This document shows, in pieces, positions 16,657-24,500 of a stretch of DNA of 64,000 nucleotides. Location: contig NZ_JAIQWW010000003.1 in NCBI RefSeq assembly GCF_020164455.1, positions 62,001 to 126,000 of the forward strand, in the 5' to 3' direction. Numbering within the stretch: position 1 is the first letter of the stretch; every line of letters starts with the position of its first letter. The notes below the pieces were generated by a model. It did not search any database. It saw only the letters and a list, made by a program, of their open reading frames with translations, and was not told where the DNA came from. The position numbers were made by a program, and so were the translations under genes. The stretch comes from Phyllobacterium chamaecytisi (GTDB lineage: Bacteria > Pseudomonadota > Alphaproteobacteria > Rhizobiales > Rhizobiaceae).

Positions 16657-16836
16657 ATGCGCAAGCCGCTACCACCGGAAGTTCCGAGGACGCTTACGAC
16701 CGACATCGACAGAACCAACAGGATCACGAACAAACAGTTGCTCGCGGCAAAGGACGTACACCGACGCTCATTGGGATTGGGAAGGCTCGGGGCCATCGAT
16801 CTCCCATCTTCACGGGTCGTCGGCTTAAACAGATGA
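16657..16836 (+). CDS. Possible small basic protein (59 aa)
   Basis: A 59-codon frame from ATG 16657 (MRKPLPPEVPRTLTTDIDRT...) to TGA 16836. Codon third positions look like real coding DNA, and it ends 10 nt before the ClC channel gene. It begins with a proline-rich basic segment and has a helical middle (NKQLLAAKDVHRRSLGLG). No family is recognised and the ribosome site is weak. The remaining gap upstream (16432-16656) shows no gene, hairpin or repeat of note. Confidence 0.35.
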   Translation: MRKPLPPEVPRTLTTDIDRTNRITNKQLLAAKDVHRRSLGLGRLGAIDLPSSRVVGLNR

Positions 16837-16846
16837 AGGACCCGTC

Positions 16847-18220
16847 ATGGCCGACACCGAGCCAAGAACGATGGAAATCAGTGTCGGGAATGATGTGCAA
16901 GGCATACGGGCGCGCCTGCTGCGATGGCTCGTCCTGCGAAGCGAGGCGGCCACGCTTGCCATTATCTACTCCGTGGCCACTGGGGTTCTCTCCGGGTTAG
17001 CTGGGATGGCGCTGGCGCTTGTGCTGCACTGGGTGCAGCACAGGGCGTTTGGCTACAGCCTTGCAATAGTGACCGGCCCAGAGAGCTTTCTTGAAGGTGT
17101 CTCTTCGGCATCCAAGACCCGGCGTATTGCTGTCCTGACAGTCTGTGGGCTTATTGCCGGCCTCGGCTGGTATCTGCTCCGCAGATTCGGTCGTCCGCTA
17201 ACGAGCGTCAGTTCTGCGGTCAAAGAATCTACGAACTTGATGCCAGTCGCGGAAACAATGATCCACGGTTTGCTCCAGATGGTCACTGTGGCGATGGGGT
17301 CGCCGCTCGGCCGCGAGGTCGCCCCGCGCGAGTTGGGAGCGCTTCTCGGGCAGCATGTTGCACGGTGGGGCAAAGTGTCGGACGAGGATTTCCGACTGCT
17401 CGTGGCATGCGGGGCGGGTGCCGGCCTTGCTGCAGTCTACAATGTACCGACTGCCGCGATGGTCTTCATTCTAGAAGTGCTAGTCAAACGCGTCAGCCTG
17501 AAAATACTGCTGTACGCAGGTACCAGCTGTACCACCGCCGCTTGGGTCGCTCGTGCCGCGCTTGGAGCTGATCCGCAATATTCTATTCCCGCCTATGGAG
17601 TCGACGAGCCTCTCGTGCTGTGGAGCCTGGCTTTCGGCCCTCTTCTGGGCGCGGCCGGCTATGCATTCAGTAGGTGGACGGAAAAATGCACGCGAGCCGC
17701 GCCATTGAAAATATCGCAGGTGTGGAAGAGTGCCCTTGCGTTCTTAATTGTCGGCATCATATCGACGGTCCTTCCACAATTGCTCGGCAATGGAAAAGGT
17801 CCGGCCGAGCTTGCCTTCTCCGACAACCTTTCCCCTGGGCTAGCTTTGCTGCTAATTGTCGCGAAGCTTCTGTCGCTGACGCTCGTTCTCAGGGCCGGGG
17901 CGAGAGGAGGGCTGTTGACACCTGGGTTCTCGTTGGGAGCCTTGATTGCGATAGCCATTGGCGGGTTGATGCAGCCATGGATGACTTTCGCCACTGATGG
18001 AACTCTGGCGATCGTCGGCGCCGCCTCATTTCTTTCGTCATCAATGGCGATGCCTTTCACGGCCATCTTCCTCTCGATGGAGTTTTTGGATGCACCGCTG
18101 CCGTTTCTGCTGCCCATCACGATTGCAGTTGTCTCCGCGTCGGCCGTGCGATTGGCCCTCAAATCTGCGTTGGAGCGGCGGGCGGCGGCTACACCAATGG
18201 CGTTTACACCCTCTCGTTGA
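16847..18220 (+). CDS. ClC-family chloride channel / antiporter
   Basis: 457 aa with ten or more hydrophobic segments. Family motifs include GSPLGREVAPRELGALLG (the GxxGxE anion-selectivity region, in the form GREVAP), GAGAGLAAVYNVPTAAMVFILE and GARGGLLTPGFSLGALIA. The protein acts in the inner membrane and moves chloride or exchanges it for protons, often for pH or osmotic stress. The position equivalent to the gating Glu appears kept (GREV). It has no CBS domains. The start is supported by GAAGGA 8 nt upstream. It lies beside MscS and Dps genes in a stress-related stretch. Confidence 0.88.
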   Translation: MADTEPRTMEISVGNDVQGIRARLLRWLVLRSEAATLAIIYSVATGVLSGLAGMALALVLHWVQHRAFGYSLAIVTGPESFLEGVSSASKTRRIAVLTVCGLIAGLGWYLLRRFGRPLTSVSSAVKESTNLMPVAETMIHGLLQMVTVAMGSPLGREVAPRELGALLGQHVARWGKVSDEDFRLLVACGAGAGLAAVYNVPTAAMVFILEVLVKRVSLKILLYAGTSCTTAAWVARAALGADPQYSIPAYGVDEPLVLWSLAFGPLLGAAGYAFSRWTEKCTRAAPLKISQVWKSALAFLIVGIISTVLPQLLGNGKGPAELAFSDNLSPGLALLLIVAKLLSLTLVLRAGARGGLLTPGFSLGALIAIAIGGLMQPWMTFATDGTLAIVGAASFLSSSMAMPFTAIFLSMEFLDAPLPFLLPITIAVVSASAVRLALKSALERRAAATPMAFTPSR

Positions 18221-18564
18221 TCAAGATCCATTTTCCCAATCTCGTTGTCCGCCTACCGGGGACATCGTGCGCTAGGCTGATTCCGAGCAGGGCTAACCTT
18301 TACAGCAATGGGCAACGGTGCTGTCATGGGAACCGAAGTGTCAACCGGACCGAGATCCGGTGACTTCAGCGGAAGTTGCAGGATTGGGATGTTGCCTGAA
18401 ATGGAGAAGGTCGTGGACATGTGCTTGCCCGGCTGATCCATGATGAGGATGGCGTGCGCATCATCATCTACATGGTCGTCTATCCGGTGAGATGCTACGT
18501 AGGGTCTTATCGAGGTCGCGGATGACGGGGAAAGAGACTCCCGCGGTGATGGCGTTCCGTAAAA

Positions 18565-18905
18565 GCGCCAGGCTGGCGTAGCGTCATCTTAAGGTTCAAC
18601 AGGTGTTCGCGAAGAAGCGAGTAGCCTTGTTCCCACAACGCCACACGGGTACGGTCGAATATCGACCTATAGCGAGCCTCGCTCTCCTTGAGCGTCTTAT
18701 TGATCGAAAGCAAGGTGAGGAGTGGGGTCTCCGTTTTGAGGAGCAGCTTTGTGGTAACGGATAGTGCCGCGAGCGCGACGATCAACCGAACGATCGATTG
18801 AAAGTCGACGTGGGCAAGCTTTAACAAGATTGGGCGAAGATAGGAGCCGACGCCAATGAGCGCGAGCGTGCTCTCGGCTTGCGTCCGTCGTCGGCGGATG
18901 AAACC
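18565..18905 (-). pseudogene. Remnant of a membrane PAS histidine kinase (N-terminal part)
   Basis: The minus-strand frame encodes a hydrophobic segment (GVGSYLRPILLKLAHVDFQS, then VRLIVALAALSVTTKLLL) followed by a PAS start, SEARYRSIFDRTRVALWEQ and LREHLLNLK. It then loses similarity at about 18,570, with no kinase core. The PAS part matches residues 77-95 of the kinase at 20703 (TRVALWERDYSKLRVYLMELK). This is therefore the broken front end of a related kinase, or the part lost from that gene. The rest of the gap on the minus strand (18,221-18,560) holds a 62-codon open frame of no recognised family. Confidence 0.55.
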
Positions 18906-18992
18906 CGAGCAGTCGGAGTTTTACCGAGGTGCGGGCGCCTACTGATGCGCATTTCTTCAGCTTCGAAACCTGTTTCACTTCCGTAAGCCGAA

Positions 18993-19076
18993 ATGACAAC
19001 GCCTGTCTTGACGGTCCTCGCTGGCCCGAACGGGCAGGGAAATCCACGATTTACGAGATCATCACTTCTTTCTACT
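18993..19076 (+). pseudogene. Zeta-toxin-like P-loop remnant
   Basis: Begins MTTPVLTVLAGPNG, the exact N-terminal signature of zeta-toxin-type P-loop kinases (TVLAGPNGAGKST). A missing G at about 19,033 shifts the frame, and the continuation AGKSTIYEIITSF is in the other plus-strand frame. Beyond that there is no similarity, so only about 30 residues survive. It is non-functional. Nothing else is recognised between here and 19,266. Confidence 0.5.
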
Positions 19077-19266
19077 TTGCGGTGGTTGGGAAACTTGGGC
19101 GCAGGCAGGTTAAAGCCGCGTTCAATTGTCTTGGTGGCGTGCCCTTGTTACCGCCATCACCCTAAACTCGTATGAGCCTTGCTGCGGCGGGAGCCCGAAG
19201 ACACAGATTGTCGAGCCAACATCCCGCTTTGTAAAATCGTAGACTCCGCCGCAACACCCGCACCTA

Positions 19267-19635
19267 TCAGCGGCGAACGGCTAACTCAAGGCAGTTGATT
19301 AGCGTATCGATATCTACGGGCTTTCCTAATACGGCGAGCGCGCCGCCGCTCATGGCGATGGCTCTCGTACGCTCATCTTTATAGGACGTCACGAAGATCA
19401 TCGGCGGCCTGCCGGAGTGCTTGTTAAGTTCAACCTGTAATTCGATGCCACTAAGACCGGGCATTTTGACATCGACAAGCATGCAATCAATTTCCGAGCG
19501 TGGTTCGAATTCCAGGAACTCTTCCGCAGAAGAAAACAGCTTGCATTCGTAGCCGCAGGATTTGACCAGGTCGTCCATTGCTTCTCGGATCGTTTGGTCG
19601 TCGTCTACGACCGCTATGGTGGGAACTGGGGGCAA
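19267..19635 (-). CDS. Stand-alone receiver-domain response regulator (FixJ-N / CheY-like)
   Basis: 122 aa, a single receiver domain. The acidic pocket VVDDDQTIREAM, phosphoacceptor Asp in MLVDVKMPGLSG (~residue 54), Thr in FVTSYKDE and Lys in LGKPV are all present, so it should be phosphorylatable. It has no output domain; such proteins act in phosphorelays or by protein contact. It lies 68 nt downstream of the FixJ-type regulator at 19704 on the same strand and probably belongs to the same operon as the chimeric kinase. Confidence 0.87.
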   Translation of the reverse strand: MPPVPTIAVVDDDQTIREAMDDLVKSCGYECKLFSSAEEFLEFEPRSEIDCMLVDVKMPGLSGIELQVELNKHSGRPPMIFVTSYKDERTRAIAMSGGALAVLGKPVDIDTLINCLELAVRR

Positions 19636-19703
19636 AGCACCAACCTTTTTAATTTCTTATGACCAACTTATTATGCGCTCGAACCTGGCTACACGATACC
19701 ATA

Positions 19704-20354
19704 CTAAGATACAGGTGGGTGGCTCGACCCGGCCATGATCTCCGCCTTTTTCACAAGGTCGACTACGGTGCGGGCTTCCATTTTCCTCATGACATTCCCG
19801 CGATGAAGCTTCACGGTCACCTCGCTGATACCCAACTCGAAAGCGATCTGTTTGTTCATCAAACCCCTGATTACACAGCCCATTACTTCGCGTTCTCTTG
19901 GCGTAAGGGTCTGTGCCAATGAGGTGACCGCGTCGTTCTGGGCGTTCTGCTGTCGGCGAACCATGTCCCGGTCAATCGCGGTTGCGACCGCGTCGAGGAT
20001 ATCCTGGTCTTTGAACGGCTTTGTCAGAAAGTCGACAGCGCCGGCCTTCATCGCCCTCACGCTCATTGGTATGTCACCAAACCCCGTCATGAAGACAATC
20101 GGCATCTTGTTGCCGATCCGCTCGAGCTGGCCCTGGAAATCGATACCGCTGACACCGGGCAGCCGGACGTCCAGAAGAATGCAGCCATGTCTGCTGAAAT
20201 CTGCCTCAGCCAAAAAAACCGACGCGCTTTCAAATGCCTGCGCTTGAAAGCTCATTGACAGGAACAGGTCCATCAGCGCTTCCTGCATCGATGGATCGTC
20301 ATCTACGATGAACACGACCGGCTTGTCCTTGGGGCGATTGCGAATATCAGGCAT
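19704..20354 (-). CDS. FixJ/NodW-family response regulator (receiver + LuxR-type HTH)
   Basis: 216 aa. The receiver (~10-125) has FIVDDDPSMQEAL, phosphoacceptor CILLDVRLPGVSG, FMTGFGDIPM and LTKPF. A linker leads to a LuxR/FixJ DNA-binding domain (LTPREREVMGCVIRGLMNKQ, then ISEVTVKLHRGNVMRKM). Such regulators activate transcription after phosphorylation by a PAS-type kinase. Its ATG overlaps the stop of the kinase C-terminal frame by 8 nt (20347-20354), which shows the kinase reading frame to that point was selected and that the genes are translationally coupled. Confidence 0.92.
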   Translation of the reverse strand: MPDIRNRPKDKPVVFIVDDDPSMQEALMDLFLSMSFQAQAFESASVFLAEADFSRHGCILLDVRLPGVSGIDFQGQLERIGNKMPIVFMTGFGDIPMSVRAMKAGAVDFLTKPFKDQDILDAVATAIDRDMVRRQQNAQNDAVTSLAQTLTPREREVMGCVIRGLMNKQIAFELGISEVTVKLHRGNVMRKMEARTVVDLVKKAEIMAGSSHPPVS

Positions 20355-20706
20355 GTTCTACCTCTGGCGTGATCAGCAAGTGCACTTCAAACATGGCCCC
20401 GCCGTCGGGATGGTTGCCGCCGTCTAACTTTCCACCACGGGCCTCCAGCCTGCTTGGACAAATCGAGATGGCCATTCCCATGCCCGCACTTTTGGTGGTG
20501 AAGAAGGGGGCGAAGAGCTTGTCTTTCGCCTGATCGGTAATACCGGGTCCGGTGTCGCGTACGGTAACGCTGATGCGCTTTGTATCGAGCTGGTCAGTTG
20601 CCAGGGTGATGGTACGCTCATCGCAGGCTGCCTCGGCTATAGCCGGTATCGCATTCGTGATGAGATTGATCAAAACCTGCTGCAGCTCAATTTTCACGGC
20701 GGTCAC
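20347..20706 (-). pseudogene. C-terminal ATPase domain of the histidine kinase, separated by a frameshift
   Basis: Encodes the N box (LINLITNAIPAIAEA), G1 (VRDTGPGI), the F box (FAPFFTTKSAG) and a G2 region MGMAISI, which is the catalytic part missing from the frame at 20703-21737. Restoring one A in the AA at about 20,730 joins the two frames as SFQISKKVPPVTAVKIELQQ. Translation by itself from 20706 has no good ribosome site. Without this part the kinase cannot bind ATP. Confidence 0.75.
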
Positions 20707-21737
20707 GGGCGGAACTTTCTTCGAGATTGAAAGCTCACTGCCGTCCCGCTTCGCTGAAGCTCATGCTCCATAAGCGCTAGCGTTTCATTGAAGAGATCAT
20801 CGCCATTGACCCGCTCCAGCTTGCCGTTTTCATGAGATAGGAACCCTCGAGTATTCTGTAGGATCTCGCTGGCCCGTTGGCTGTCGCGGATAATCCGTTC
20901 CGCCGATCTGGCCACAGCGTGTAAATCCGGTGGCTCGCGACCAAGCCACCTCAGAAGCGTTTGCGCATTGACGACGATCGCACCAAGCGGCTGATTGAGT
21001 TCGTGGGCAAGGGATGCCGACAAAGCGCCAACGGTTGCTGCCTTCGATGTCTTTGCCAATTCCGCTTGAGCTTCGGCATGCGCTTTCGAAGCCATTTCAC
21101 ACTGGGTAGTGTCGACCATGCTGACCACCACCCGATTAAAAGCCGCCGGGTCTTCGGGAAAACTTATGCTGAGCAAGACCAGCTTCTCGTCGCCGTTGTC
21201 CGCCCTCGCTTCGACTTTGTCCTCAAAGACCTTCTCTCGATCCATGATCGCCTGAAGGAAGCTGAGGAACTTTTCCTGCCCTGGAATGATCGATCGCCGT
21301 AGCGCATCGACCGATCCGCCCTCCGGACCGATCATTTCGCGCGCCGCCTCGTTCGAGTTGACAACCGTGGTCAACCCGATGCAGTGATCGAGAAATGTCG
21401 GATTTGCCCGGGAATGGGCTTTGAGGTCATCGACGCCCTGGGCTTTCAGTTCCATGAGATAGACGCGGAGTTTTGAGTAGTCGCGTTCCCAAAGAGCGAC
21501 GCGTGTTATCGCCTTCGCGCCGTTTTCACAGAATTCGAAGGACGACGTGTGCTTCGGGTCCGGCCAGGCGCAACCCAGGCAGTCGAAGTCTTCGGGCTGG
21601 TTTGCCTTTAGAAGCGTCGGACTACCCTGCGCGACGACCTGCTGATGCGCCAGTGTCTTGGCGGCGGCTTTCCATGCGTCCCAGCCGCCGGCGGGGTGAT
21701 AATACTTCTCAATACCTGGGGGACGGTTTTCCTTCAT
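20703..21737 (-). CDS. PAS histidine kinase with a YdeP/FdhF-like N-terminus (chimeric), frameshifted at the end
   Basis: 344 codons. Residues 1-76 match the start of YdeP-type molybdopterin oxidoreductases (GGWDAWKAAAK, LLKANQPEDFDCLGCAWPDP, FEFCENGAKA). From residue 77 the sequence switches to a PAS kinase (TRVALWERDYSKLRVYLMEL), a second PAS-like region, and the phosphoacceptor helix ASLAHELNQPLGAIVVNAQT. The frame ends at 20703 because of a one-base deletion; the ATPase domain continues at 20347-20706. The Cys pair FDCLGCAW, which binds a cluster or cofactor in the parent enzyme, is retained. A promoter element lies at 21806-21820. The operon continues with two FixJ-type regulators. Such a fusion is unfamiliar to me. 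Confidence 0.75.
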   Translation of the reverse strand: MKENRPPGIEKYYHPAGGWDAWKAAAKTLAHQQVVAQGSPTLLKANQPEDFDCLGCAWPDPKHTSSFEFCENGAKAITRVALWERDYSKLRVYLMELKAQGVDDLKAHSRANPTFLDHCIGLTTVVNSNEAAREMIGPEGGSVDALRRSIIPGQEKFLSFLQAIMDREKVFEDKVEARADNGDEKLVLLSISFPEDPAAFNRVVVSMVDTTQCEMASKAHAEAQAELAKTSKAATVGALSASLAHELNQPLGAIVVNAQTLLRWLGREPPDLHAVARSAERIIRDSQRASEILQNTRGFLSHENGKLERVNGDDLFNETLALMEHELQRSGTAVSFQSRRKFRP

Positions 21738-21805
21738 CTGCAGGCTCCTTGATGCTCGTCGTCAACTTGATTGTCGGGCGAAGGATAGCAACGCCTTTGT
21801 TGCGA

Positions 21806-21820
21806 CGACACTATACTCTG
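21806..21820 (-). promoter_or_regulatory. Promoter element upstream of the chimeric kinase operon
   Basis: On the minus strand this reads AGAGTATAGTGTCG, matching the -10 elements in front of both candidate small RNAs (AGTATAGTTTCG, AGTGTAGTGTCG). It is about 70 nt before the kinase ATG. A short dyad GCAAC, 6 nt, GTTGC follows downstream at 21788-21803. Confidence 0.45.
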
Positions 21821-21840
21821 GAATAGGGCGATTGGAGGGA

Positions 21841-21876
21841 AAAGGCCGCCTCCGGGCGGGGTTGAAGGCGGCCTTT
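21841..21876. terminator. Strong hairpin, probable bidirectional terminator
   Basis: AAAGGCCGCCT and AGGCGGCCTTT form a perfect 11-bp stem with a 14-nt loop. The plus side is followed by TTTTTGG and the minus side by TTTTCCC. On the minus strand it would end the second candidate small RNA before the kinase promoter. Confidence 0.65.
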
Positions 21877-21985
21877 TTGGCAGACCTTAGGATCAAGTCC
21901 GCGCCATGGGCGGGGGAGGGAACGCCAGGGCATTTAATCGCCGTCGAGGGTAGGCGATGAGGAAAAGCTAGTCCGGATCGACGTG
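21841..21985 (-). ncRNA. Second candidate small RNA with C-rich loops
   Basis: From a -10-like element at about 21,997-21,992, the minus strand carries ATCGCC/GGCGAT (loop UACCCUCGAC, 21948-21969 area), then GGCG/CGCC enclosing UUCCCUCCCC (~21909-21927), then the 11-bp terminator hairpin at 21876-21841 with a C-rich loop. It has the same layout as the RNA at 15671-15843: successive hairpins exposing CCCUCC-type loops, the same -10 element and a dyad upstream. No protein frame of any length fits. Only short stems support the middle hairpins, so confidence is moderate. Confidence 0.45.
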
Positions 21986-22001
21986 CCGCGACACTACACT
22001 T

Positions 22002-22023
22002 AGGTACAAGTCGTACTGTACCT
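22002..22023. promoter_or_regulatory. Dyad AGGTAC-N10-GTACCT upstream of the second small RNA
   Basis: Perfect 6-nt arms spaced by 10 nt, directly upstream of the minus-strand -10 element. The first small RNA has AGGTC-N6-GACCT in the same position. This is a candidate operator; the regulator is unknown. The rest of the 386-nt gap before dps shows no gene. Confidence 0.4.
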
Positions 22024-22123
22024 GCGAGCGATTCACGATCGGTCACGGGCGTGGTTATTTGGAGCGCGATTAAAGAGCCACCGATGTCGGTTGACTCACA
22101 GCTGAACAGCCAAGGAGCCTGAA

Positions 22124-22639
22124 ATGGACAGAGATGTAGCCGCCGCCCGCAGAGTTCTTCCGCTTAAAACGCCGACCGATCTCGGATCGAACTCGGCAAA
22201 GGAAATCGCAGTAGCGCTCACAGCGCTCTTGGCTGATACCTTTACTCTCTATCTCAAGACCAAGAACTTCCACTGGCACGTCTCGGGCCCGCATTTTCGC
22301 GACCACCATCTTATGTTGGATGAGCAGGGCGCGCAGATTTTCGCGATGACGGACGACATCGCCGAACGCGCCCGCAAGATCGGGGGTACCACGCTTCGAT
22401 CCGTCGGGCACATCGCCCGTCTGCAAAGGCTCCTCGACAACGACGCCGACTTCGTCACACCGGACGACATGCTAGCCGAACTTCGCGACGACAACGAGCA
22501 ACTCGTGGTCATCCTGCGACAGTTGCATGAACTGACTTCGTCAGCGAATGACCATGCGACGACCAGCCTCATCGAGAACTGGATCGATGAAACCGAACGG
22601 CGCCACTGGGTCCTTTTCGAAACCACACGGCGCGCCTGA
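22124..22639 (+). CDS. dps: Dps-family DNA-binding ferritin-like protein
   Basis: 171 aa, the usual length. Dps forms dodecamers that oxidise ferrous iron with hydrogen peroxide, store it and coat DNA in starvation. The ferroxidase ligands are visible: NFHWHVSGPHFRDHH, then MLDEQGAQIFAMTDDIAER, with the second-subunit Asp/Glu pattern in the following helix. The N-terminus is short and basic (MDRDVAAARRVLP). It has AAGGAG before the start. It is followed after 45 nt by the alpha/beta hydrolase on the same strand, so they may be co-transcribed. It fits the stress theme of this region. Confidence 0.93.
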   Translation: MDRDVAAARRVLPLKTPTDLGSNSAKEIAVALTALLADTFTLYLKTKNFHWHVSGPHFRDHHLMLDEQGAQIFAMTDDIAERARKIGGTTLRSVGHIARLQRLLDNDADFVTPDDMLAELRDDNEQLVVILRQLHELTSSANDHATTSLIENWIDETERRHWVLFETTRRA

Positions 22640-22684
22640 CGGCCGCCGCAGAACTCACAACGTCAACTGCAAAGAAGAGCAATC

Positions 22685-23527
22685 ATGAGCGATCATTTCA
22701 TCAAGACCAAAGACGGCGTCGACATCTTCTATAAGGACTGGGGTCCGAAATCCGCCCAGCCGATCGCTTTTCATCACGGATGGCCCCTGTCGTCCGACGA
22801 CTGGGATGCCCAGATGCTGTTTTTTCTCCAGCACGGGTATCGGGTCATCGCCCACGATCGACGTGGCCACGGGCGCTCCTCCCAGGTGAGCGAGGGGCAC
22901 GACATGGATCATTACGCCGCGGACGCATCGGCCGTCGCTGAGCATCTCGATCTACGCAACGCCGTTCACATCGGTCATTCCACGGGCGGCGGCGAAGTTG
23001 CTCGCTATGTAGCGAGGTTCGGCGAGCCACAGGGCCGTGTGGCCAAGGCCGTGCTGGTAAGTGCCGTGCCACCGTTGATGGCAAAGACGGAGGGCAACCC
23101 AGGTGGGTTGCAGATGGAGGTCTTCGACGGCCTGCGCGGCGCACTTGTGGCAAACCGCGCCCAGTTTTTCCTCGATCTGCCAACTGGGCCGTTCTACGGT
23201 TTCAACCGGCCGGACGCGAAGGTATCCGAAGGCGCTATCCGCAACTGGTGGCGCCAGGGAATGCTGGGCAGCGCCCAGGCCCACTACGAGGGCATCAAGG
23301 CGTTCTCCGAGACTGATCAGACGAACGATCTGAAAAGCATCTCCGTTCCGACCCTTGTGCTCCACGGGGACGACGACCAGATCGTGCCTATCGGGATATC
23401 CGGTCAAATCTCCGTAAAACTTCTGAAGAATGGCAAGCTGAAGATCTACAAAGGCTATCCGCACGGGATGCTAACGACGCATGCGGACGTCATTAATCCC
23501 GATCTGTTGTCGTTCGTCCGGGAATAA
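22685..23527 (+). CDS. Alpha/beta hydrolase, non-heme chloroperoxidase-like
   Basis: 280 aa, full length. The nucleophile elbow [13 protein letters not shown] (Ser ~98), Asp in [11 protein letters not shown] and His in YPHGM form the catalytic triad. The [15 protein letters not shown] stretch with the oxyanion-hole HGWP is typical of the cofactor-free haloperoxidase/perhydrolase and arylesterase subfamily. It is probably cytoplasmic. Next to dps, a peroxide-related or perhydrolase side activity is possible, but the natural substrate is not known. AAAGAAGAG precedes the ATG at good spacing. Confidence 0.88.
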   Translation: MSDHFIKTKDGVDIFYKDWGPKSAQPIAFHHGWPLSSDDWDAQMLFFLQHGYRVIAHDRRGHGRSSQVSEGHDMDHYAADASAVAEHLDLRNAVHIGHSTGGGEVARYVARFGEPQGRVAKAVLVSAVPPLMAKTEGNPGGLQMEVFDGLRGALVANRAQFFLDLPTGPFYGFNRPDAKVSEGAIRNWWRQGMLGSAQAHYEGIKAFSETDQTNDLKSISVPTLVLHGDDDQIVPIGISGQISVKLLKNGKLKIYKGYPHGMLTTHADVINPDLLSFVRE

Positions 23528-23651
23528 ATCGGGCAAGATAAGTCCTCCGCGGATCATCGGGTTGATCTTCAACTCGCAGGCTGGAAAAGTCAAAAATCCA
23601 ATACAACAGGGAGGCGCGGTGAGGTTCACATCGATCCACCGGGAGATAGCA

Positions 23652-23762
23652 TGAAGGGGCAAGCAGCGTTGTATGACGGAGCAGTCCAATATGGTCCATT
23701 CCGGTTCATCCGGGGCCAGCTCGCTCACGCGCGACGAAATATCGATGCTGCCAGGTCGAGCA
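23652..23762 (+). pseudogene. Remnant of a third winged-helix STAND regulator N-terminus
   Basis: The frame from ATG 23652 reads ...VQYGPFRFIRGQ and, after a one-base shift near 23,722, SSLTRDEISMLPGRAG. This aligns with FGPFRFVKAQRSLTREGIPV of the regulator at 8679. Only the first strand-rich part of the winged helix survives, and the DUF736 gene begins straight after it. It suggests a third copy was cut here, at the edge of the mobilizable element. The match is short, so confidence is moderate. Confidence 0.45.
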
Positions 23763-23772
23763 GGTCAAAGCG

Positions 23773-24102
23773 ATGACGAACACCCTGATCAACTACATCC
23801 AATTCGATGAAGCCAACAAGACACTCACCGGCAACATTGCCTCCCTGGCCTTCGACATCGAGATCACCGGTGAAGCCTTCGCCAGTGACAATGAAAAGGC
23901 ACCCATCTTCCGCATCTACGGCATGACACCAAGGGGCCGCCACATCGAAATCGGCGGCATCTGGGAAAAGGAAAGCCAGCTCGGCAAGCCCTACCTGACC
24001 ATGAGCGTCAATACCGGCCACGCCAAGCTCAATGCCAACCTCGGCCGCTACCCCGGACAGGATGACGAAACGCTGCTAGCCATCATCCCCTGGAGGGACT
24101 GA
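23773..24102 (+). CDS. DUF736 domain-containing protein
   Basis: 109 aa. The sequence (TGNIASLAFDIEITGEAF, then APIFRIYGMTPRGRHIEIGGIWEKE and LNANLGRYPGQD) is the DUF736 pattern, a small beta-rich protein family common on plasmids and integrative elements of Hyphomicrobiales. Its molecular role is unknown. It is followed by an intrinsic terminator. In typical elements DUF736 sits close to transfer genes, which fits the mob region downstream. Confidence 0.88.
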   Translation: MTNTLINYIQFDEANKTLTGNIASLAFDIEITGEAFASDNEKAPIFRIYGMTPRGRHIEIGGIWEKESQLGKPYLTMSVNTGHAKLNANLGRYPGQDDETLLAIIPWRD

Positions 24103-24114
24103 TCAGCCGGACGG

Positions 24115-24137
24115 GCCCCCGCTTACCAAGCGGGGGC
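24115..24137 (+). terminator. Intrinsic terminator after DUF736
   Basis: GCCCCCGCTT and AAGCGGGGGC pair perfectly over 10 bp around a 3-nt loop, 12 nt after the DUF736 stop codon. The T-tract is weak (TTCCC). The 250 nt that follow show no gene. Confidence 0.6.
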
Positions 24138-24386
24138 TTCCCGCGCTTGGGCCTCCTTGGTCCCGTCGATCTCCAGAAGGGGCAACAAGCAAGACAGATC
24201 CAAAGTTCTCCCGGTTTGCGCTTGCTCATGACTAAATGCGGCTACGAGCTTTCCCGGACAGATTGATGTCGAACTGACCGAGGTGGAAAGGCGAGGAGGG
24301 CCATCAACTCATCTCGTTCCGGCCAAACGGGGGCCGAGCTTCGAAAAAGTGCGTACCGGCGCGGTTCTTCTCGTGTCTGGGCAGTA

Positions 24387-24500
24387 CTTGTTCAGCGCAT
24401 CCTTTAGGGCTTTGGCCGGGATAAAGGTGAGCTTGTTTGCCGCTGCGATCTTTATCTTCTCGCCCGTCGATGGATTGCCGTCTTCACGCTCCGATGTTGC
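24387..24500 (-). pseudogene. HU/IHF-type DNA-binding protein remnant (C-terminal part)
   Basis: The minus-strand frame contains DGNPSTGEKIKIAAANKL and TFIPAKALKDALNK, the DNA-binding arm and C-terminal helix of HU-family proteins (compare RNPxTGEKIKI and PGKALKDA). The N-terminal helices are missing, and the frame continues past the normal HU end into unrelated sequence. It is a gene fragment left on the mobilizable element. Confidence 0.55.

Noticed and set aside
16421-16828. 135-aa plus-strand frame before the ClC gene
   Set aside because: Low-complexity, overlaps the end of DUF992 and a better 59-aa frame; no family features.
17659-18231. 190-aa minus-strand frame opposite the ClC gene
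   Set aside because: Antisense shadow of a well-recognised membrane protein.
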